From NCBI GenBank assembly GCA_017550285.1, contig JAFZPP010000023.1, forward strand, positions 62,001 to 126,000: a DNA stretch of 64,000 bases. The letters are read 5' to 3'. How positions within the stretch are numbered: position 1 is the first letter of the stretch; each line of letters begins with the position of its first letter. Shown here piece after piece: positions 25,297 to 34,474 of this stretch. This DNA comes from Oscillospiraceae bacterium. Lineage in GTDB: Bacteria; Bacillota; Clostridia; Oscillospirales; Ruminococcaceae. Position numbers and translations under genes: made by a program. A model generated the notes under the pieces. It saw only the letters and a list, made by a program, of their open reading frames with translations, did not search any database and was not told the origin of the DNA.

Positions 25297-26670
25297 TCAT
25301 ATGTGCGTTTTCCGCATTCTGGCGATAAAGAATCCGTCGCTGCCGAGCATCTGCGGAAAGAGCGTTGTCATCTCCTGCCCGTATGACGCAAGCGCCGGCA
25401 GATTCTGCCACGGCTTTTCTAAATGATATTCCGGATGCGCCGCCAAAAATCTGCGGACAACATCCTCATTTTCGCGCTTTAAGACGGTACAGGTCGAATA
25501 GACCAGCACGCCGCCCGCTTTCAGCGCCTTTGCAGACGCCTCGAGAATCGCATACTGAATCTCCGGCAGCGACGCGAGCTCGTCAAGCGATTTATAGCGT
25601 ATCTCCGGCTTTCTGCGAATCACGCCGAAGCCCGAACATGGCACATCGCAGAGAATGCGGTCTGCCTGCGGCTTTTCCGTTTCCCGCGCATCGCCTGCCT
25701 GCGCCGTTATACAGGTGAGTTTTAGTTTTTCGGCGCCCTGACGAATCAGTCCGACGCGCTTTTCATGCAGATCATAGGCATATACATGCCCCTGATCCTG
25801 CATCAGCTCCGCAATCGTGAAGCTCTTGCCGCCCGGTGCCGCGCAGACATCGAGCACGGTTTCCCCCGGCTGCGGATCGAGCGCAAGACAGCAGAGCTGC
25901 GATGCCAGATCCTGTATATGCATGCTGCTGTTGCCGAGCGCTTTGGATTCGTCAAAGAATCCGCTGCGGTAAGGGTCGAGCGGAACCGTTTCCTGCCCGT
26001 CGATCACCGTCGGAGTTTCAGCGGTCTCGCCGCGTTTTTTGATGATATATGCATACGGGATACCGGCGACCGGCTCTGCAAGCGGCATCTTCTGCGCACT
26101 GTTTTCGCAGAGCGGATTGCGCCGGCAATAGATCGGCGGCGCATCGGCGGCATCCTCTAAAAATGCCCTGACTGTTTCGGTATCATAATCGCTGCACAGC
26201 GCATCGAGCAGCGGAACCGGAACAGAATACTGCACCGACATCGCCGCACGCGCATCCTGCGGCAGCGGAATCTCTTTGCCGCTCCGGATGAATCCGCGGA
26301 GCACCGCATTGACCATACCGGCAGCACTGGTCTTTCGCAGCTTCTTGACCGCTTCCGTCCAGAGATTGACGACCGCCGATTCCGGCGTGTGCAGATACAG
26401 CAGCTCATAGATGCCGCAGCGCAGCACACAGCAGACTTCAAGATCGAGCTTCTCCGGCGGGCGTTTGGAATGCGCCGCAATACAGGCATCAAGCGTCAGC
26501 AGGCGCTCATAGGTGCCGCGAAAGATGTTCCGGCAGAGTGCGCTGTCCTGCGGCGTGATATGCTCTGCATTCATCAGTGTATTCGTCAGCGCAAGATTGG
26601 AATAGCTTTTGGAACGGATCGAGCGGATCAGCGTCCGGACTGCGAGCAGCCGTGCATCCAGCCCGATCAT
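25297..26670 (-). CDS. rsmB: 16S rRNA (cytosine967-C5)-methyltransferase RsmB
   Basis: A 457-residue enzyme with an N-terminal NusB-like helical domain (about 1-135) and a C-terminal SAM domain. LDVCAAPGGKS is the SAM loop, CDVPCSGFG holds one catalytic Cys and STCT the other. It methylates C967 of 16S rRNA. The start at 26670 overlaps the stop of the zinc peptidase gene as ATGA, with AGAGGT upstream. Its place after fmt and the zinc peptidase is the usual Firmicute order. Confidence 0.95.
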   Translation of the reverse strand: MIGLDARLLAVRTLIRSIRSKSYSNLALTNTLMNAEHITPQDSALCRNIFRGTYERLLTLDACIAAHSKRPPEKLDLEVCCVLRCGIYELLYLHTPESAVVNLWTEAVKKLRKTSAAGMVNAVLRGFIRSGKEIPLPQDARAAMSVQYSVPVPLLDALCSDYDTETVRAFLEDAADAPPIYCRRNPLCENSAQKMPLAEPVAGIPYAYIIKKRGETAETPTVIDGQETVPLDPYRSGFFDESKALGNSSMHIQDLASQLCCLALDPQPGETVLDVCAAPGGKSFTIAELMQDQGHVYAYDLHEKRVGLIRQGAEKLKLTCITAQAGDARETEKPQADRILCDVPCSGFGVIRRKPEIRYKSLDELASLPEIQYAILEASAKALKAGGVLVYSTCTVLKRENEDVVRRFLAAHPEYHLEKPWQNLPALASYGQEMTTLFPQMLGSDGFFIARMRKTHI

Positions 26671-27347
26671 CTGCGCCGACCTCTGATCGCCAGCAGACGC
26701 AGGAGCTGCAAGAGCGATACGGCAACTGCTGCGACATAGGTCAGTGCAGCCGCCGAGAGCACCTTGCGGACGCCCTTCTGCTCGTCAGAATTCAGCATCG
26801 TCGAATCACGCAGCGAACGGACTGCCCTGCCGCTTGCATTGAACTCGACCGGCAGCGTGACTAGCTGGAAAAAGATCACCGCTAAGAAGAAATAGATGCC
26901 GAGCGTGATCAGCGAATAACCGACCCTGCCGCTGCCGCCGCCGAGCAGAATACCGGCAACGACCAGCAGATAGGACACGGTCGAAGAAATATTTGTCGAT
27001 TTGACAATCGCATTGCGCAGCTTGGCAGGCGCGTAATTCTGCGCATACTGCACGGCATGGCCTGCCTCGTGCATCGCAATGCCGACCGCCGCGACGCTGT
27101 CCTGATCGTAAACGCCCTCAGAGAGGCAGATCACATTCCGTGTCGGGTCATAATAATCGGTCAGCTTTCCGGGAATCTGCTCGATTCCGACATTCGTGAT
27201 GCCGTGGTCGAGCAGAAGCTGCCGCGCAGCCTCCGCACCGGTGATGCCGCGTTCATTGCGCACCTTGCTGTATCTGCTGTACGCTGCATGCACATGAATC
27301 TGTGCAGCGACCGTAATAATCAGCGATAAAATCACGAAAATATACAT
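26667..27347 (-). CDS. YugP-like zinc metallopeptidase (membrane)
   Basis: A 226-residue membrane protein. Its zinc motif HEAGHAVQY (H-E-x-x-H) lies near the middle, preceded by CLSEGVYDQDSVAAVGIA. Hydrophobic helices sit at the N-terminus (MYIFVILSLIITVAAQI) and at about 120-170 and 195-215. This matches the neutral zinc metallopeptidase family of B. subtilis YugP, whose function is unknown. AAGGAG precedes the ATG at a normal distance. It is embedded in the fmt-rsmB part of the cluster, as in many Clostridia, which suggests a conserved but unexplained link to the rRNA/translation genes. Confidence 0.9.
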   Translation of the reverse strand: MYIFVILSLIITVAAQIHVHAAYSRYSKVRNERGITGAEAARQLLLDHGITNVGIEQIPGKLTDYYDPTRNVICLSEGVYDQDSVAAVGIAMHEAGHAVQYAQNYAPAKLRNAIVKSTNISSTVSYLLVVAGILLGGGSGRVGYSLITLGIYFFLAVIFFQLVTLPVEFNASGRAVRSLRDSTMLNSDEQKGVRKVLSAAALTYVAAVAVSLLQLLRLLAIRGRRR

Positions 27348-27368
27348 ATGCAGTCTCCTTTCCGCGGA

Positions 27369-28313
27369 TCACTCCGCAGCAGTCAGACAAGCTCCCTCCG
27401 GCAGACGGACACCGTTCAGATAATCCTGCACCTTCATCGGCTTGCTGCCCTCCGGCTGCAACGCAAGCAGACGGACCATACCGCCGTCCCCGCAGACGAG
27501 ATACAGCTTATTTTTGCCCTCGTGCAGCAGCGTTCCCGCCGGTGCATCGCTTGTCTTTTTGCCGTCAAAGCAGGAGCCGAGCAGCTTGAGCCGCTTGCCG
27601 CTCAGCATGGCATAGCCTGTGACGGCGCGGATCGTGCGGTCGATTTCAGCCGCAGATGCGCTGAAATCCAGACGGCTCATATCCTTTGTAATCTTCTCGG
27701 CATAGCAGACGCCGTCCCCGCCCTGCGGCACCGGATGCAGCATCCCCTGCTCCAGCAGTGCGAGTGTCTCATGCAGCGTCTCCGCAGAGAGCAGAGACAG
27801 TCTGTCGTGAAGCGATTCAGCGGTTTCATCATCGGCGATGCGCGTTTTCAGAATATGCAGCATATCGCCGGTATCAAGCCCCTCTGCCATTTGCATTGCC
27901 GTGACGCCGGTTTCGGCATCGCCTGCCAGAATCGCACGCTGAATCGGTGCGGCACCGCGCCAGCGCGGCAGCAAAGAAGCATGTAAATTGATGCAGCCGT
28001 ATTTCGGCAGCTCCAGAATCTCCTTCGGCAGAATCTGTCCGTAGGCAATGACGACAATCAGGTCAGGGTTCAGAATTTTCAGCAGATTCAGCGTTTCCTC
28101 TGCATCCGTACCCTTCCGCAGCGATTCCGGCGTATAAACCGGAATGCCGTATTCCGTTGCCTTTGCCTTAACCGGCGTCGGCTGGAGCTTTTTGCCGCGT
28201 CCGCGCGGACGGTCCGGCTGCGTGAACACCGCCTGCACGGTATGTCCGTCCTCTTTGAGTATTTCCAGTGTCGGCACCGAAAAAACCGGTGTGCCCATAA
28301 AAACGATCTTCAT
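27369..28313 (-). CDS. fmt: Methionyl-tRNA formyltransferase
   Basis: A 314-residue enzyme that formylates initiator Met-tRNA using 10-formyl-THF. It starts MKIVFMGTPVFSVP, typical for Fmt. HASLLPRWRGAAP is the conserved catalytic segment with the SLLP motif, and the C-terminal OB-like domain (about 205-314) binds tRNA. AGAGGA lies upstream of 28313. It works with peptide deformylase (def), two genes before it in the same operon. Confidence 0.97.
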   Translation of the reverse strand: MKIVFMGTPVFSVPTLEILKEDGHTVQAVFTQPDRPRGRGKKLQPTPVKAKATEYGIPVYTPESLRKGTDAEETLNLLKILNPDLIVVIAYGQILPKEILELPKYGCINLHASLLPRWRGAAPIQRAILAGDAETGVTAMQMAEGLDTGDMLHILKTRIADDETAESLHDRLSLLSAETLHETLALLEQGMLHPVPQGGDGVCYAEKITKDMSRLDFSASAAEIDRTIRAVTGYAMLSGKRLKLLGSCFDGKKTSDAPAGTLLHEGKNKLYLVCGDGGMVRLLALQPEGSKPMKVQDYLNGVRLPEGACLTAAE

Positions 28314-28362
28314 ACGTTCCTCTCTGACCGCATTGCGGCTCTTTGTGATGATTGTCAGCCGT

Positions 28363-29034
28363 TCACCAGAGATGCGGGAACAGTCTGTATTTTACCTTTT
28401 TCCGATAGTCGCTGTAACCTTTGAGTCCTTCACTGAGCACCTGCTCCTCATTGCGGATGCGGCGCACCAGAATGACCGGATACAGCAGAAACACCGGCAG
28501 CGCAATCACGGCGCCGAGCACGAGCGGAATCGTGCAGAACATCAGGATCGTCGCAGTATACATAGGGTGACGGACGATGCCGTAGAGTCCGGTGTCTATG
28601 ACCTTCTGTTCCTCCTGCACCTCAACCGTGCGCGAAAGATATGTATTCTCACGCAGCACCTCGGCGTACATGATATAGCCGATCAGAAAGATGACCGCCG
28701 ATACAGCCGGAATCCATGCCGGCAGCGGAATCCACTGAAAACGATAATTCAGTCCGCAGAGGATAAATCCCGCCAGAAACATCAGCGCACTGAGCAGCAC
28801 GACCGTTTTCTGCTCGGACTGCTCCTCCTTCCGTGAAAGCCGCTTTTCCAGCAGCGACGGATTTTTGATCAGCAGCACGATGCCCATAAGGAACATCGGG
28901 AGAAACAGGATGCCGCAGAACAGCCAGCCGCAGGGATACCGCAGCGTGCCTGCCGGCAGGAATACCAGCAGACCGACGGCAAGCATTCCGGTCAGGAATG
29001 CAGCAAGCCCTCTGCCGGCAAGCCGCGCACGCAT
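28363..29034 (-). CDS. Isoprenylcysteine carboxyl methyltransferase-like membrane protein
   Basis: A 223-residue protein with about five helices, ending in the SAM-binding segment typical of the ICMT/PEMT fold: GLYGIVRHPMYTATILM, then RIRNEEQVL and YRKKVKYRLFP. These features match bacterial homologues of isoprenylcysteine methyltransferase, whose substrates are mostly unknown (possibly lipids). The start at 29034 has AGGAG seven bases upstream and lies four bases after the def stop. Its insertion between def and fmt is not part of the classic cluster. Confidence 0.85.
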   Translation of the reverse strand: MRARLAGRGLAAFLTGMLAVGLLVFLPAGTLRYPCGWLFCGILFLPMFLMGIVLLIKNPSLLEKRLSRKEEQSEQKTVVLLSALMFLAGFILCGLNYRFQWIPLPAWIPAVSAVIFLIGYIMYAEVLRENTYLSRTVEVQEEQKVIDTGLYGIVRHPMYTATILMFCTIPLVLGAVIALPVFLLYPVILVRRIRNEEQVLSEGLKGYSDYRKKVKYRLFPHLW

Positions 29035-29038
29035 CGTT

Positions 29039-29506
29039 TTACTCCTGCTCCGGCTTGCAGAATTCCTCAACAAGCTCTAAAAACAGATGACCGTCCAGAT
29101 GATCGGTCTCATGGCAGGCGCAGCGTGCGCCGAGGTCTTTGAGTTTCATCTCATACTGCTCGCCGTTGCGGTTGTATGCGCGCAGCACGACCGACTTCGG
29201 GCGTGTCACATAGCCCCAGCGGTTCGGCACCGAGAGACAGCCCTCGACATCACGGATCTTGCCGGATGCCTTGACAATCTCCGGATTGATCGCTTCGATA
29301 ACCTCGCCGTCCTCCTCAAGCATCATGATAAAATATCTGCGCAGGATGCCGACCTGCGGTGCAGCAAGTCCCACACCGCCCGATTCGCGGAGCGTATCCG
29401 CCATATCATCAAGCACCTGCCAGAGCTTTTCGTCAAATTTCTCGACCGGTCTGCACTTCTTTTGCAGAACCGGATCGCCCTCTTTCACAATGTTGCGAAT
29501 TGCCAT
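29039..29506 (-). CDS. def: Peptide deformylase
   Basis: A 155-residue metalloenzyme removing the N-formyl group from new proteins. All three motifs are present: GVGLAAPQVG, EGCLSVP (metal-binding Cys) and HETDHLDG (two metal His and the catalytic Glu). AAGGAG lies before the ATG at 29506. It functions with Fmt from the same operon. Confidence 0.97.
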   Translation of the reverse strand: MAIRNIVKEGDPVLQKKCRPVEKFDEKLWQVLDDMADTLRESGGVGLAAPQVGILRRYFIMMLEEDGEVIEAINPEIVKASGKIRDVEGCLSVPNRWGYVTRPKSVVLRAYNRNGEQYEMKLKDLGARCACHETDHLDGHLFLELVEEFCKPEQE

Positions 29507-29517
29507 ATTTTTTCTCC

Positions 29518-30462
29518 TTAATTTGTATCCGCCGCATTCGGGAACCCTTCCTTCCAGCGGCGCAGCGCATCAGGCTCAAAGCAGTAGCTGCTGAATTTGA
29601 TCTCCTGTGCGGATAACTGTTCTTCTGTATACCACGGATCGGGTGCATCGCGCCAGCCCGACAGAATATGCGCCGACTGCGAAGGCGTCAGACCCTGCGC
29701 GATCAGGAAGCGGCGCTCGCCTGCTTCGTTCCGCGCTTCATCCACGATCATAACCACATGCCCCGGTGCACCGCCCTTGCAGATGATATCACCGGCATGT
29801 GCATCCGAAATGCTGATTGTATGCGACTCCGCCTCCAGCGAAAGCGTACCGGCATAATGCATCACTGCCTGCAAATAATTATGCATCTGCTGCAAAGAAT
29901 CATCCTGCCCTTTCAGCTTGAGGCGAAATGTCCAGCCCGCAACAGGCACGGTCAGATAGCGGAAGCCCTTTGACCAGTCCGTCCAGCAGGTTTCATAACC
30001 GCTGGAATAGGAAAACGCGAGGCGGTCATACTGCTTTGTCTCATAGAAGTATTCTGCCCAGAACCGGATCACCGTATCGGCACACTGCTGCAAATCCGGT
30101 TTCCCGGGCGATTCCGGCAGACTGAGCATATAAACCGCAGCGGCATTGACCGGCGGGATCGCATTGCCGTCATAGGTCATGATGCTGCTGCCCGCAGCCC
30201 AGACCGGCTGACGGCGCATGAACGCAAGAAAGCTGTCCTCCGCTGCCGGAATGCGCGCAAAGCCCTCCGGCGGTGCAATCGCGGTTTCCTGCGTGCCGCC
30301 CTCCGGATTCTCAGCAGCAGCTGCCTCCGGCGGAATCAGCACCTTGTCCTTCCAGTTCGGACAGGCGCGGACGCACATCAGCACATAAAGCGCAATCAGA
30401 AACACCGCGAGCAGAATCAGCCGGATGACGATCTGCTTTTTCGTCAGCTTATAGAGTTCCAT
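29518..30462 (-). CDS. DUF4846 family protein, membrane-anchored
   Basis: A 314-residue protein with an N-terminal anchor (about 10-29: IVIRLILLAVFLIALYVLM) and a large extracytoplasmic domain. Segments such as RLAFSYSSGYETCW, GDIICKGGAPGHVVMIVD, FLIAQGLTPSQ, PWYT and FSSYCFEPDALRRW match the DUF4846 family. The cysteine-containing GDIICKGGAPGHVVMIVD resembles an NlpC/P60-type catalytic strand, so a wall-related peptidase or amidase role is conceivable; this is inference. The start at 30462 has no clear ribosome site and begins right after the stop of the DUF6440 gene, so it is probably coupled. Confidence 0.82.
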   Translation of the reverse strand: MELYKLTKKQIVIRLILLAVFLIALYVLMCVRACPNWKDKVLIPPEAAAAENPEGGTQETAIAPPEGFARIPAAEDSFLAFMRRQPVWAAGSSIMTYDGNAIPPVNAAAVYMLSLPESPGKPDLQQCADTVIRFWAEYFYETKQYDRLAFSYSSGYETCWTDWSKGFRYLTVPVAGWTFRLKLKGQDDSLQQMHNYLQAVMHYAGTLSLEAESHTISISDAHAGDIICKGGAPGHVVMIVDEARNEAGERRFLIAQGLTPSQSAHILSGWRDAPDPWYTEEQLSAQEIKFSSYCFEPDALRRWKEGFPNAADTN

Positions 30463-30463
30463 A

Positions 30464-30679
30464 TTACTGCGGCGGCAGGAACATTTCAGGCGGCGTAATC
30501 ACCGGAGAACCGTCCGGATTGAGCAGCGGCGTCAGACCGCCCGCTCCGCCGTAGCCGTCACTTTCCGAATGGAAGAAATAGTTGACGCCGGTTGCCATAT
30601 CCACGAGCACCTTGCTGATGCCCGGCGATTTCTGTGTATATATTTCAACGAATCTGGATACTTGTTTATTCCTTGCCAT
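30464..30679 (-). CDS. DUF6440 family small protein
   Basis: A 71-residue protein. VDMATGVNYFFHSESDG and GAGGLTPLLNPDGSPVI are the signature strands of the DUF6440 family of small bacterial proteins, often annotated as hypothetical. No signal peptide is present. GGGAGG precedes the ATG at 30679. It is directly followed by the DUF4846 gene. The function is unknown; frequent beta-hairpins suggest a compact binding domain. Confidence 0.8.
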   Translation of the reverse strand: MARNKQVSRFVEIYTQKSPGISKVLVDMATGVNYFFHSESDGYGGAGGLTPLLNPDGSPVITPPEMFLPPQ

Positions 30680-30798
30680 GATCTGTTCCTCCCTGTATGA
30701 TTTGTCTTCTTACCAATTATAACAGATTTTACTGCGCTTATGATGCGTTTTCACAATAATTTCAGAAATTCTTAAACGTTCTGTCGCCTTGCACCGGC

Positions 30799-33282
30799 TT
30801 ATACGCCGCAGTCGCCGTTCATATCCGCAAACAGCGAGATATTTGCAAATGCCCTGTCGGCATATGCCTGCTCCAGCAGGGAACGGATAAATGCGCGCAT
30901 CTCCGCAGTATTTTTGCATTTCAGCAGCACCCTGCGGCGGTATTTTCCGTTGAGTCTGCCGTAGCCCGCCTCGACCGGACCCAGAACGCGCAGCGGCAGC
31001 CGCAGATTTCTCTGCCGGACTGTCTCCGCAAGAATCTCCACAAACCGTTCTGCCGCAATCCGGACACGCTCCTCGAAAATCCCCGAGAAACCGATCACGC
31101 AGAGATCGCAGACCGGCGGAAACATCAGCGCACGGCGCAATGCAAGCTCCTCCGTATAAAAGCGGTCATAATCCTGTGCCGCGGCGAGATTGAGCACGTA
31201 ATGATCCGGCATATGCGTCTGCAAGATCGCCCGTCCCCTGCGCGCCCCTCTGCCGCCGCGTCCAACGACCTGCGTCACAAGCGAAAATGTGCGCTCATAG
31301 CTCCGGTAGTCGCCGGCGAACAGTGCCTTATCCACCGAGACAACGCCGACCAGTGTCACATTCGGGAAATCCAGTCCCTTGCCGATCATCTGCGTCCCGC
31401 ATAAGATATCATACTCATGCTTTGCGAATGCGCGGAAGCCTGTTTCGTAGGCGGTGCGCGTCATGGTCGTATCTGCGTCCATGCGCAGAATCTTTGCATC
31501 CGGCAGCAGCGCCTGCAATTCCTCCTCGAGCTTCTGCGTTCCGAAGCCCATTTGCCGCAGCCGGTCATTGCCGCATTTCGGGCAGACTGTCACCGGCGGC
31601 TGCACATGTCCGCAGTAATGGCAGAGCAGTGAGCCGTTCGTTTTGTGATAGGTCATCGGCACCGAGCAGTTCGGGCAGTAGACCGGCTCATAGCATTTTG
31701 TGCATTGCAGCAGCGTGTGATAGCCGCGGCGGTTCAGCAGCAGAATGCTCTGCTCGCCGCGCTGCAAATTCTCATAGAGCGCCTCGGAAAGCGCAATCGA
31801 AAACGGGCTGCCGTTGCCCTCCGACCGCTCAATATTCATATCGACGATCGTGACCTCGGGAAGCGGCGCCTGATTATAGCGCTTCGTCATTTTCAGCAGA
31901 CGGTATACACCGCGCTCTGCCAGATAGCGGCTCTCCAGCGAAGGCGTCGCCGATGCCAGCACCAGCGCGGCATTGTGATATTTCGCACGCGCCTTGGCAG
32001 CCTCCGCTGCATGATAGCGCGGCGACTGCTCCGATTTATACGAATGCTCACCCTCCTCATCAAGGATGATGAGTCCGACATCCGGCAGCGGCGCAAAAAC
32101 CGCGCTGCGCGTGCCGATCACGATCTGTATCTCGCCGCGGCGGATCAGCTTATCCGTATCAAGCCGCTGCGCAAGGGATAATCCGCTGTGAATCAGTGCG
32201 ACGCGATTGCCGAACCGCGACTGAAAATACTGCACGACCTGCGGCGTCAGCGAAATCTCCGGAATCAGCAGCAGAACGCCTCTGCCCTGCTGCAAAGTCA
32301 GCGAGATCAGCTGCTCAAAGACCGCAGTCTTGCCGCTGCCCGTGACACCGTGCAGCAAAAATGCCGCAGCATGCCGCGCAAGAATCTCTGCCGCGACGGC
32401 ATCATATGCCGCCTGCTGCTCCTCCGAGAGCACCGTCAGCGCCGGATCAACCGTCACCTCTGCATCACGCGGCACACGCAGCAGCTCTGCTTCATAGAAC
32501 TCCGCAATGCCCGATTTCACAAGATTCTGCACGACGGTTTCTCCGACCGCGGCAAAATAGGCGCATTCCTTCACGGAGAGCGCCTCATGCTCGCGCAGAA
32601 TGCGAACCGCCTGCGCCTGCTTCGGCGTCGGACGGAATGCGGTCTCATCCGCAAGATAGCTCAGCGAGAGCCTTACCATTTTCTTTGTGCTGTCCCCGAT
32701 GAGCTGTTTGCCCTCGGAGACCGCCAGCAGACAGCCCTTCTGCACAAGTGCATCAAGGATTTTCTGCTTTTCGCTGTCACCGTCCGCCCGCACGAGTGAA
32801 TCTCGCTCGCGCTGCGATTTTGCAAGCTGCATGATGCTGAGCAGATTGTGTTCCTTCTCTGTCAGCTTCACACCGACCGGCGGTTCCAGCGGCAGATAGC
32901 GCTCCTCAAGCTGAATCTGCAATCCGCCCGGCAGTACCGCGCGCACCGCATCATACCACGTACAAAACGTATACTCATGCAGCCAGCGCACCAGCATCAG
33001 CAGCTCCTCCGTCAGCACCGGCTCCTGATCGAGCAGCGCTGCGGCAGGCTTTAAGACAACGCCCTCCTCCGCCGGTTCATCCGATACCTCCAGCACCATC
33101 GCAAGGCGTCTGCGGTTGCCCCTGCCGAAGGGCACGGCAACACGCATACCGGGGGCGACCTGCGCTGCCCACTGCGGGTCCGCAGTATAGCTGTACAACA
33201 AATCATAGCCAAACGCCGCTGCATCCAGTGCGACCCGGATAATCAGCGGCATTGCAGAACCGTTTTTGACTTGGTCCGTCAT
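30799..33282 (-). CDS. priA: Primosomal protein N', replication restart helicase PriA
   Basis: An 827-residue helicase that reloads the replisome at stalled forks. An N-terminal DNA-binding domain precedes the helicase core, with Walker A GVTGSGKTAVF. The usual DEEH box is DEEG here (LDEEGEHSYKS). The zinc-binding Cys cluster (CTKCYEPVYCPNCS, CHYCGH, CPKCG) sits between the helicase motifs, as in all PriA, and motif V/VI is QVVGRGGRG. The start at 33282 overlaps the rpoZ stop as TGATG. The next gene begins after a 119-base gap. Confidence 0.97.
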   Translation of the reverse strand: MTDQVKNGSAMPLIIRVALDAAAFGYDLLYSYTADPQWAAQVAPGMRVAVPFGRGNRRRLAMVLEVSDEPAEEGVVLKPAAALLDQEPVLTEELLMLVRWLHEYTFCTWYDAVRAVLPGGLQIQLEERYLPLEPPVGVKLTEKEHNLLSIMQLAKSQRERDSLVRADGDSEKQKILDALVQKGCLLAVSEGKQLIGDSTKKMVRLSLSYLADETAFRPTPKQAQAVRILREHEALSVKECAYFAAVGETVVQNLVKSGIAEFYEAELLRVPRDAEVTVDPALTVLSEEQQAAYDAVAAEILARHAAAFLLHGVTGSGKTAVFEQLISLTLQQGRGVLLLIPEISLTPQVVQYFQSRFGNRVALIHSGLSLAQRLDTDKLIRRGEIQIVIGTRSAVFAPLPDVGLIILDEEGEHSYKSEQSPRYHAAEAAKARAKYHNAALVLASATPSLESRYLAERGVYRLLKMTKRYNQAPLPEVTIVDMNIERSEGNGSPFSIALSEALYENLQRGEQSILLLNRRGYHTLLQCTKCYEPVYCPNCSVPMTYHKTNGSLLCHYCGHVQPPVTVCPKCGNDRLRQMGFGTQKLEEELQALLPDAKILRMDADTTMTRTAYETGFRAFAKHEYDILCGTQMIGKGLDFPNVTLVGVVSVDKALFAGDYRSYERTFSLVTQVVGRGGRGARRGRAILQTHMPDHYVLNLAAAQDYDRFYTEELALRRALMFPPVCDLCVIGFSGIFEERVRIAAERFVEILAETVRQRNLRLPLRVLGPVEAGYGRLNGKYRRRVLLKCKNTAEMRAFIRSLLEQAYADRAFANISLFADMNGDCGV

Positions 33283-33578
33283 CAGCGGTCATTATCCTCT
33301 TCAGGCTCCACGAGCTTGTACTTGCCGGCGGCAAATTCATCGACGGCAGTCTTGACCGGATTCTCCTCAAGCACGACCATGCGCATGGTCTTGTCATCGA
33401 GGCGAATCTTCTGATCGCCGTTCATCTTGGCGCGCTTTTCGGCAGCCGCCTTCGCGGTCTCCTTCTCCTTGACATGTGCCTCGGCGATTTCTCTTGCGCG
33501 CTTCGCAACGCCGATCACCAGAGAATAATAGCTCTCGTTCTTCGAGATAATCTGATACATAGAGGGTCTGAGCATCAT
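33282..33578 (-). CDS. rpoZ: DNA-directed RNA polymerase omega subunit
   Basis: A 98-residue omega subunit. MMLRPSMYQI, YYSLVIGVAKRAREI and KTAVDEFAAGKY match the conserved omega segments. A Lys/Glu/Ala-rich insertion lies in the middle (EKETAKAAAEKRAK). Two adjacent ATGs are possible; AAAGGA upstream fits the first. It lies 19 bases after gmk and overlaps priA, as in many Firmicutes. It stabilises the beta-prime subunit. Confidence 0.93.
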   Translation of the reverse strand: MMLRPSMYQIISKNESYYSLVIGVAKRAREIAEAHVKEKETAKAAAEKRAKMNGDQKIRLDDKTMRMVVLEENPVKTAVDEFAAGKYKLVEPEEDNDR

Positions 33579-33597
33579 AACAGGTCAATCCTTTCTT

Positions 33598-34197
33598 TCA
33601 CAGGTTCCAGTCCAGCCGGTTCCAGTCTATCTGATTCGGGCGCATGGTTTCTGTCCGGATGATCGAACGGAAATCTGCGACCGCGTCCTCCAGCGCATCA
33701 TTGAGGACAACATAATCATAATGCTTTGCGAGCGGGAGCTCCTCCTGCGCGCGTGCAATGCGCTTCTCTACCACCTCGGCGGATTCTGTGCCGCGCTTTT
33801 CCAGTCTGCGGCGCAGCTCTGCAATCGAGGGCGGAATCGTAAATATGAGGATCGCCTCCGGGCAACGCTCTCTGACCTGAAATGCACCCTGCACCTCGAT
33901 TTCGAGAATCACATGCTTACCGGAAGCGCGGATCGCTTCGACCTCTGCACGCGGTGTGCCGTAGTAATTATCGCAATACTCGGCATATTCGAGCAGACCG
34001 TCATGTGCGATGCGCCGTTCAAATTCCTCTTTCGTGATAAAATGATAGTGGACATGATCGACCTCGCCCTCGCGCGGCGAACGGGTCGTCGCGGAAACCG
34101 ATACGGCGCAGTCGCCGTCCTTGAGAATCTCCTGAACGATTGTCCCCTTTCCGCATCCTGACGGACCGGAAAGCACAATCAGTAAGCCTTTACTCAT
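33598..34197 (-). CDS. gmk: Guanylate kinase
   Basis: A 199-residue kinase converting GMP to GDP. The P-loop is GPSGCGKGT (about 10-18). [19 protein letters not shown] is the GMP-binding motif and LEIEVQGA the following conserved stretch. The start at 34197 has GGAGGAG upstream and overlaps the end of remA by eight bases; the longer in-frame extension lies inside remA and is rejected. Confidence 0.97.
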   Translation of the reverse strand: MSKGLLIVLSGPSGCGKGTIVQEILKDGDCAVSVSATTRSPREGEVDHVHYHFITKEEFERRIAHDGLLEYAEYCDNYYGTPRAEVEAIRASGKHVILEIEVQGAFQVRERCPEAILIFTIPPSIAELRRRLEKRGTESAEVVEKRIARAQEELPLAKHYDYVVLNDALEDAVADFRSIIRTETMRPNQIDWNRLDWNL

Positions 34198-34459
34198 CTT
34201 CTGTCTCCTCCTCCGCAGGTGCAGTGCTGCCGGCAAGTCTTGCCGCAATGGTCTCCGGCTGAATCGCGGAGAGAATGACATGGTCACTGTCCATGACAAT
34301 GACTGCACGGGTGCGGCGTCCGTAGGTGGCGTCAATGAGTCTGCCTCTGTCGCGTGCGTCCTGCACAATGCGCTTGATCGGTGCGGAATCGGGGCTGACA
34401 ATCGTCACGAGCCGCGCCGATGAAATCATATTGCCGAAGCCAATGTTAATCAGCCGCAT
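34190..34459 (-). CDS. remA: Extracellular matrix regulator RemA-like (DUF370)
   Basis: An 89-residue DNA-binding protein. [21 protein letters not shown] and [18 protein letters not shown] match RemA, which in B. subtilis activates biofilm matrix genes. AAAGGAG precedes the ATG. Gene order yicC-remA-gmk-rpoZ is the standard Firmicute one. An acidic C-terminal tail (AEEETEDE) overlaps the gmk start. Whether it controls matrix genes here is inference. Confidence 0.94.
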   Translation of the reverse strand: MRLINIGFGNMISSARLVTIVSPDSAPIKRIVQDARDRGRLIDATYGRRTRAVIVMDSDHVILSAIQPETIAARLAGSTAPAEEETEDE

Positions 34460-34474
34460 AGCTGCTCCTTTCGA

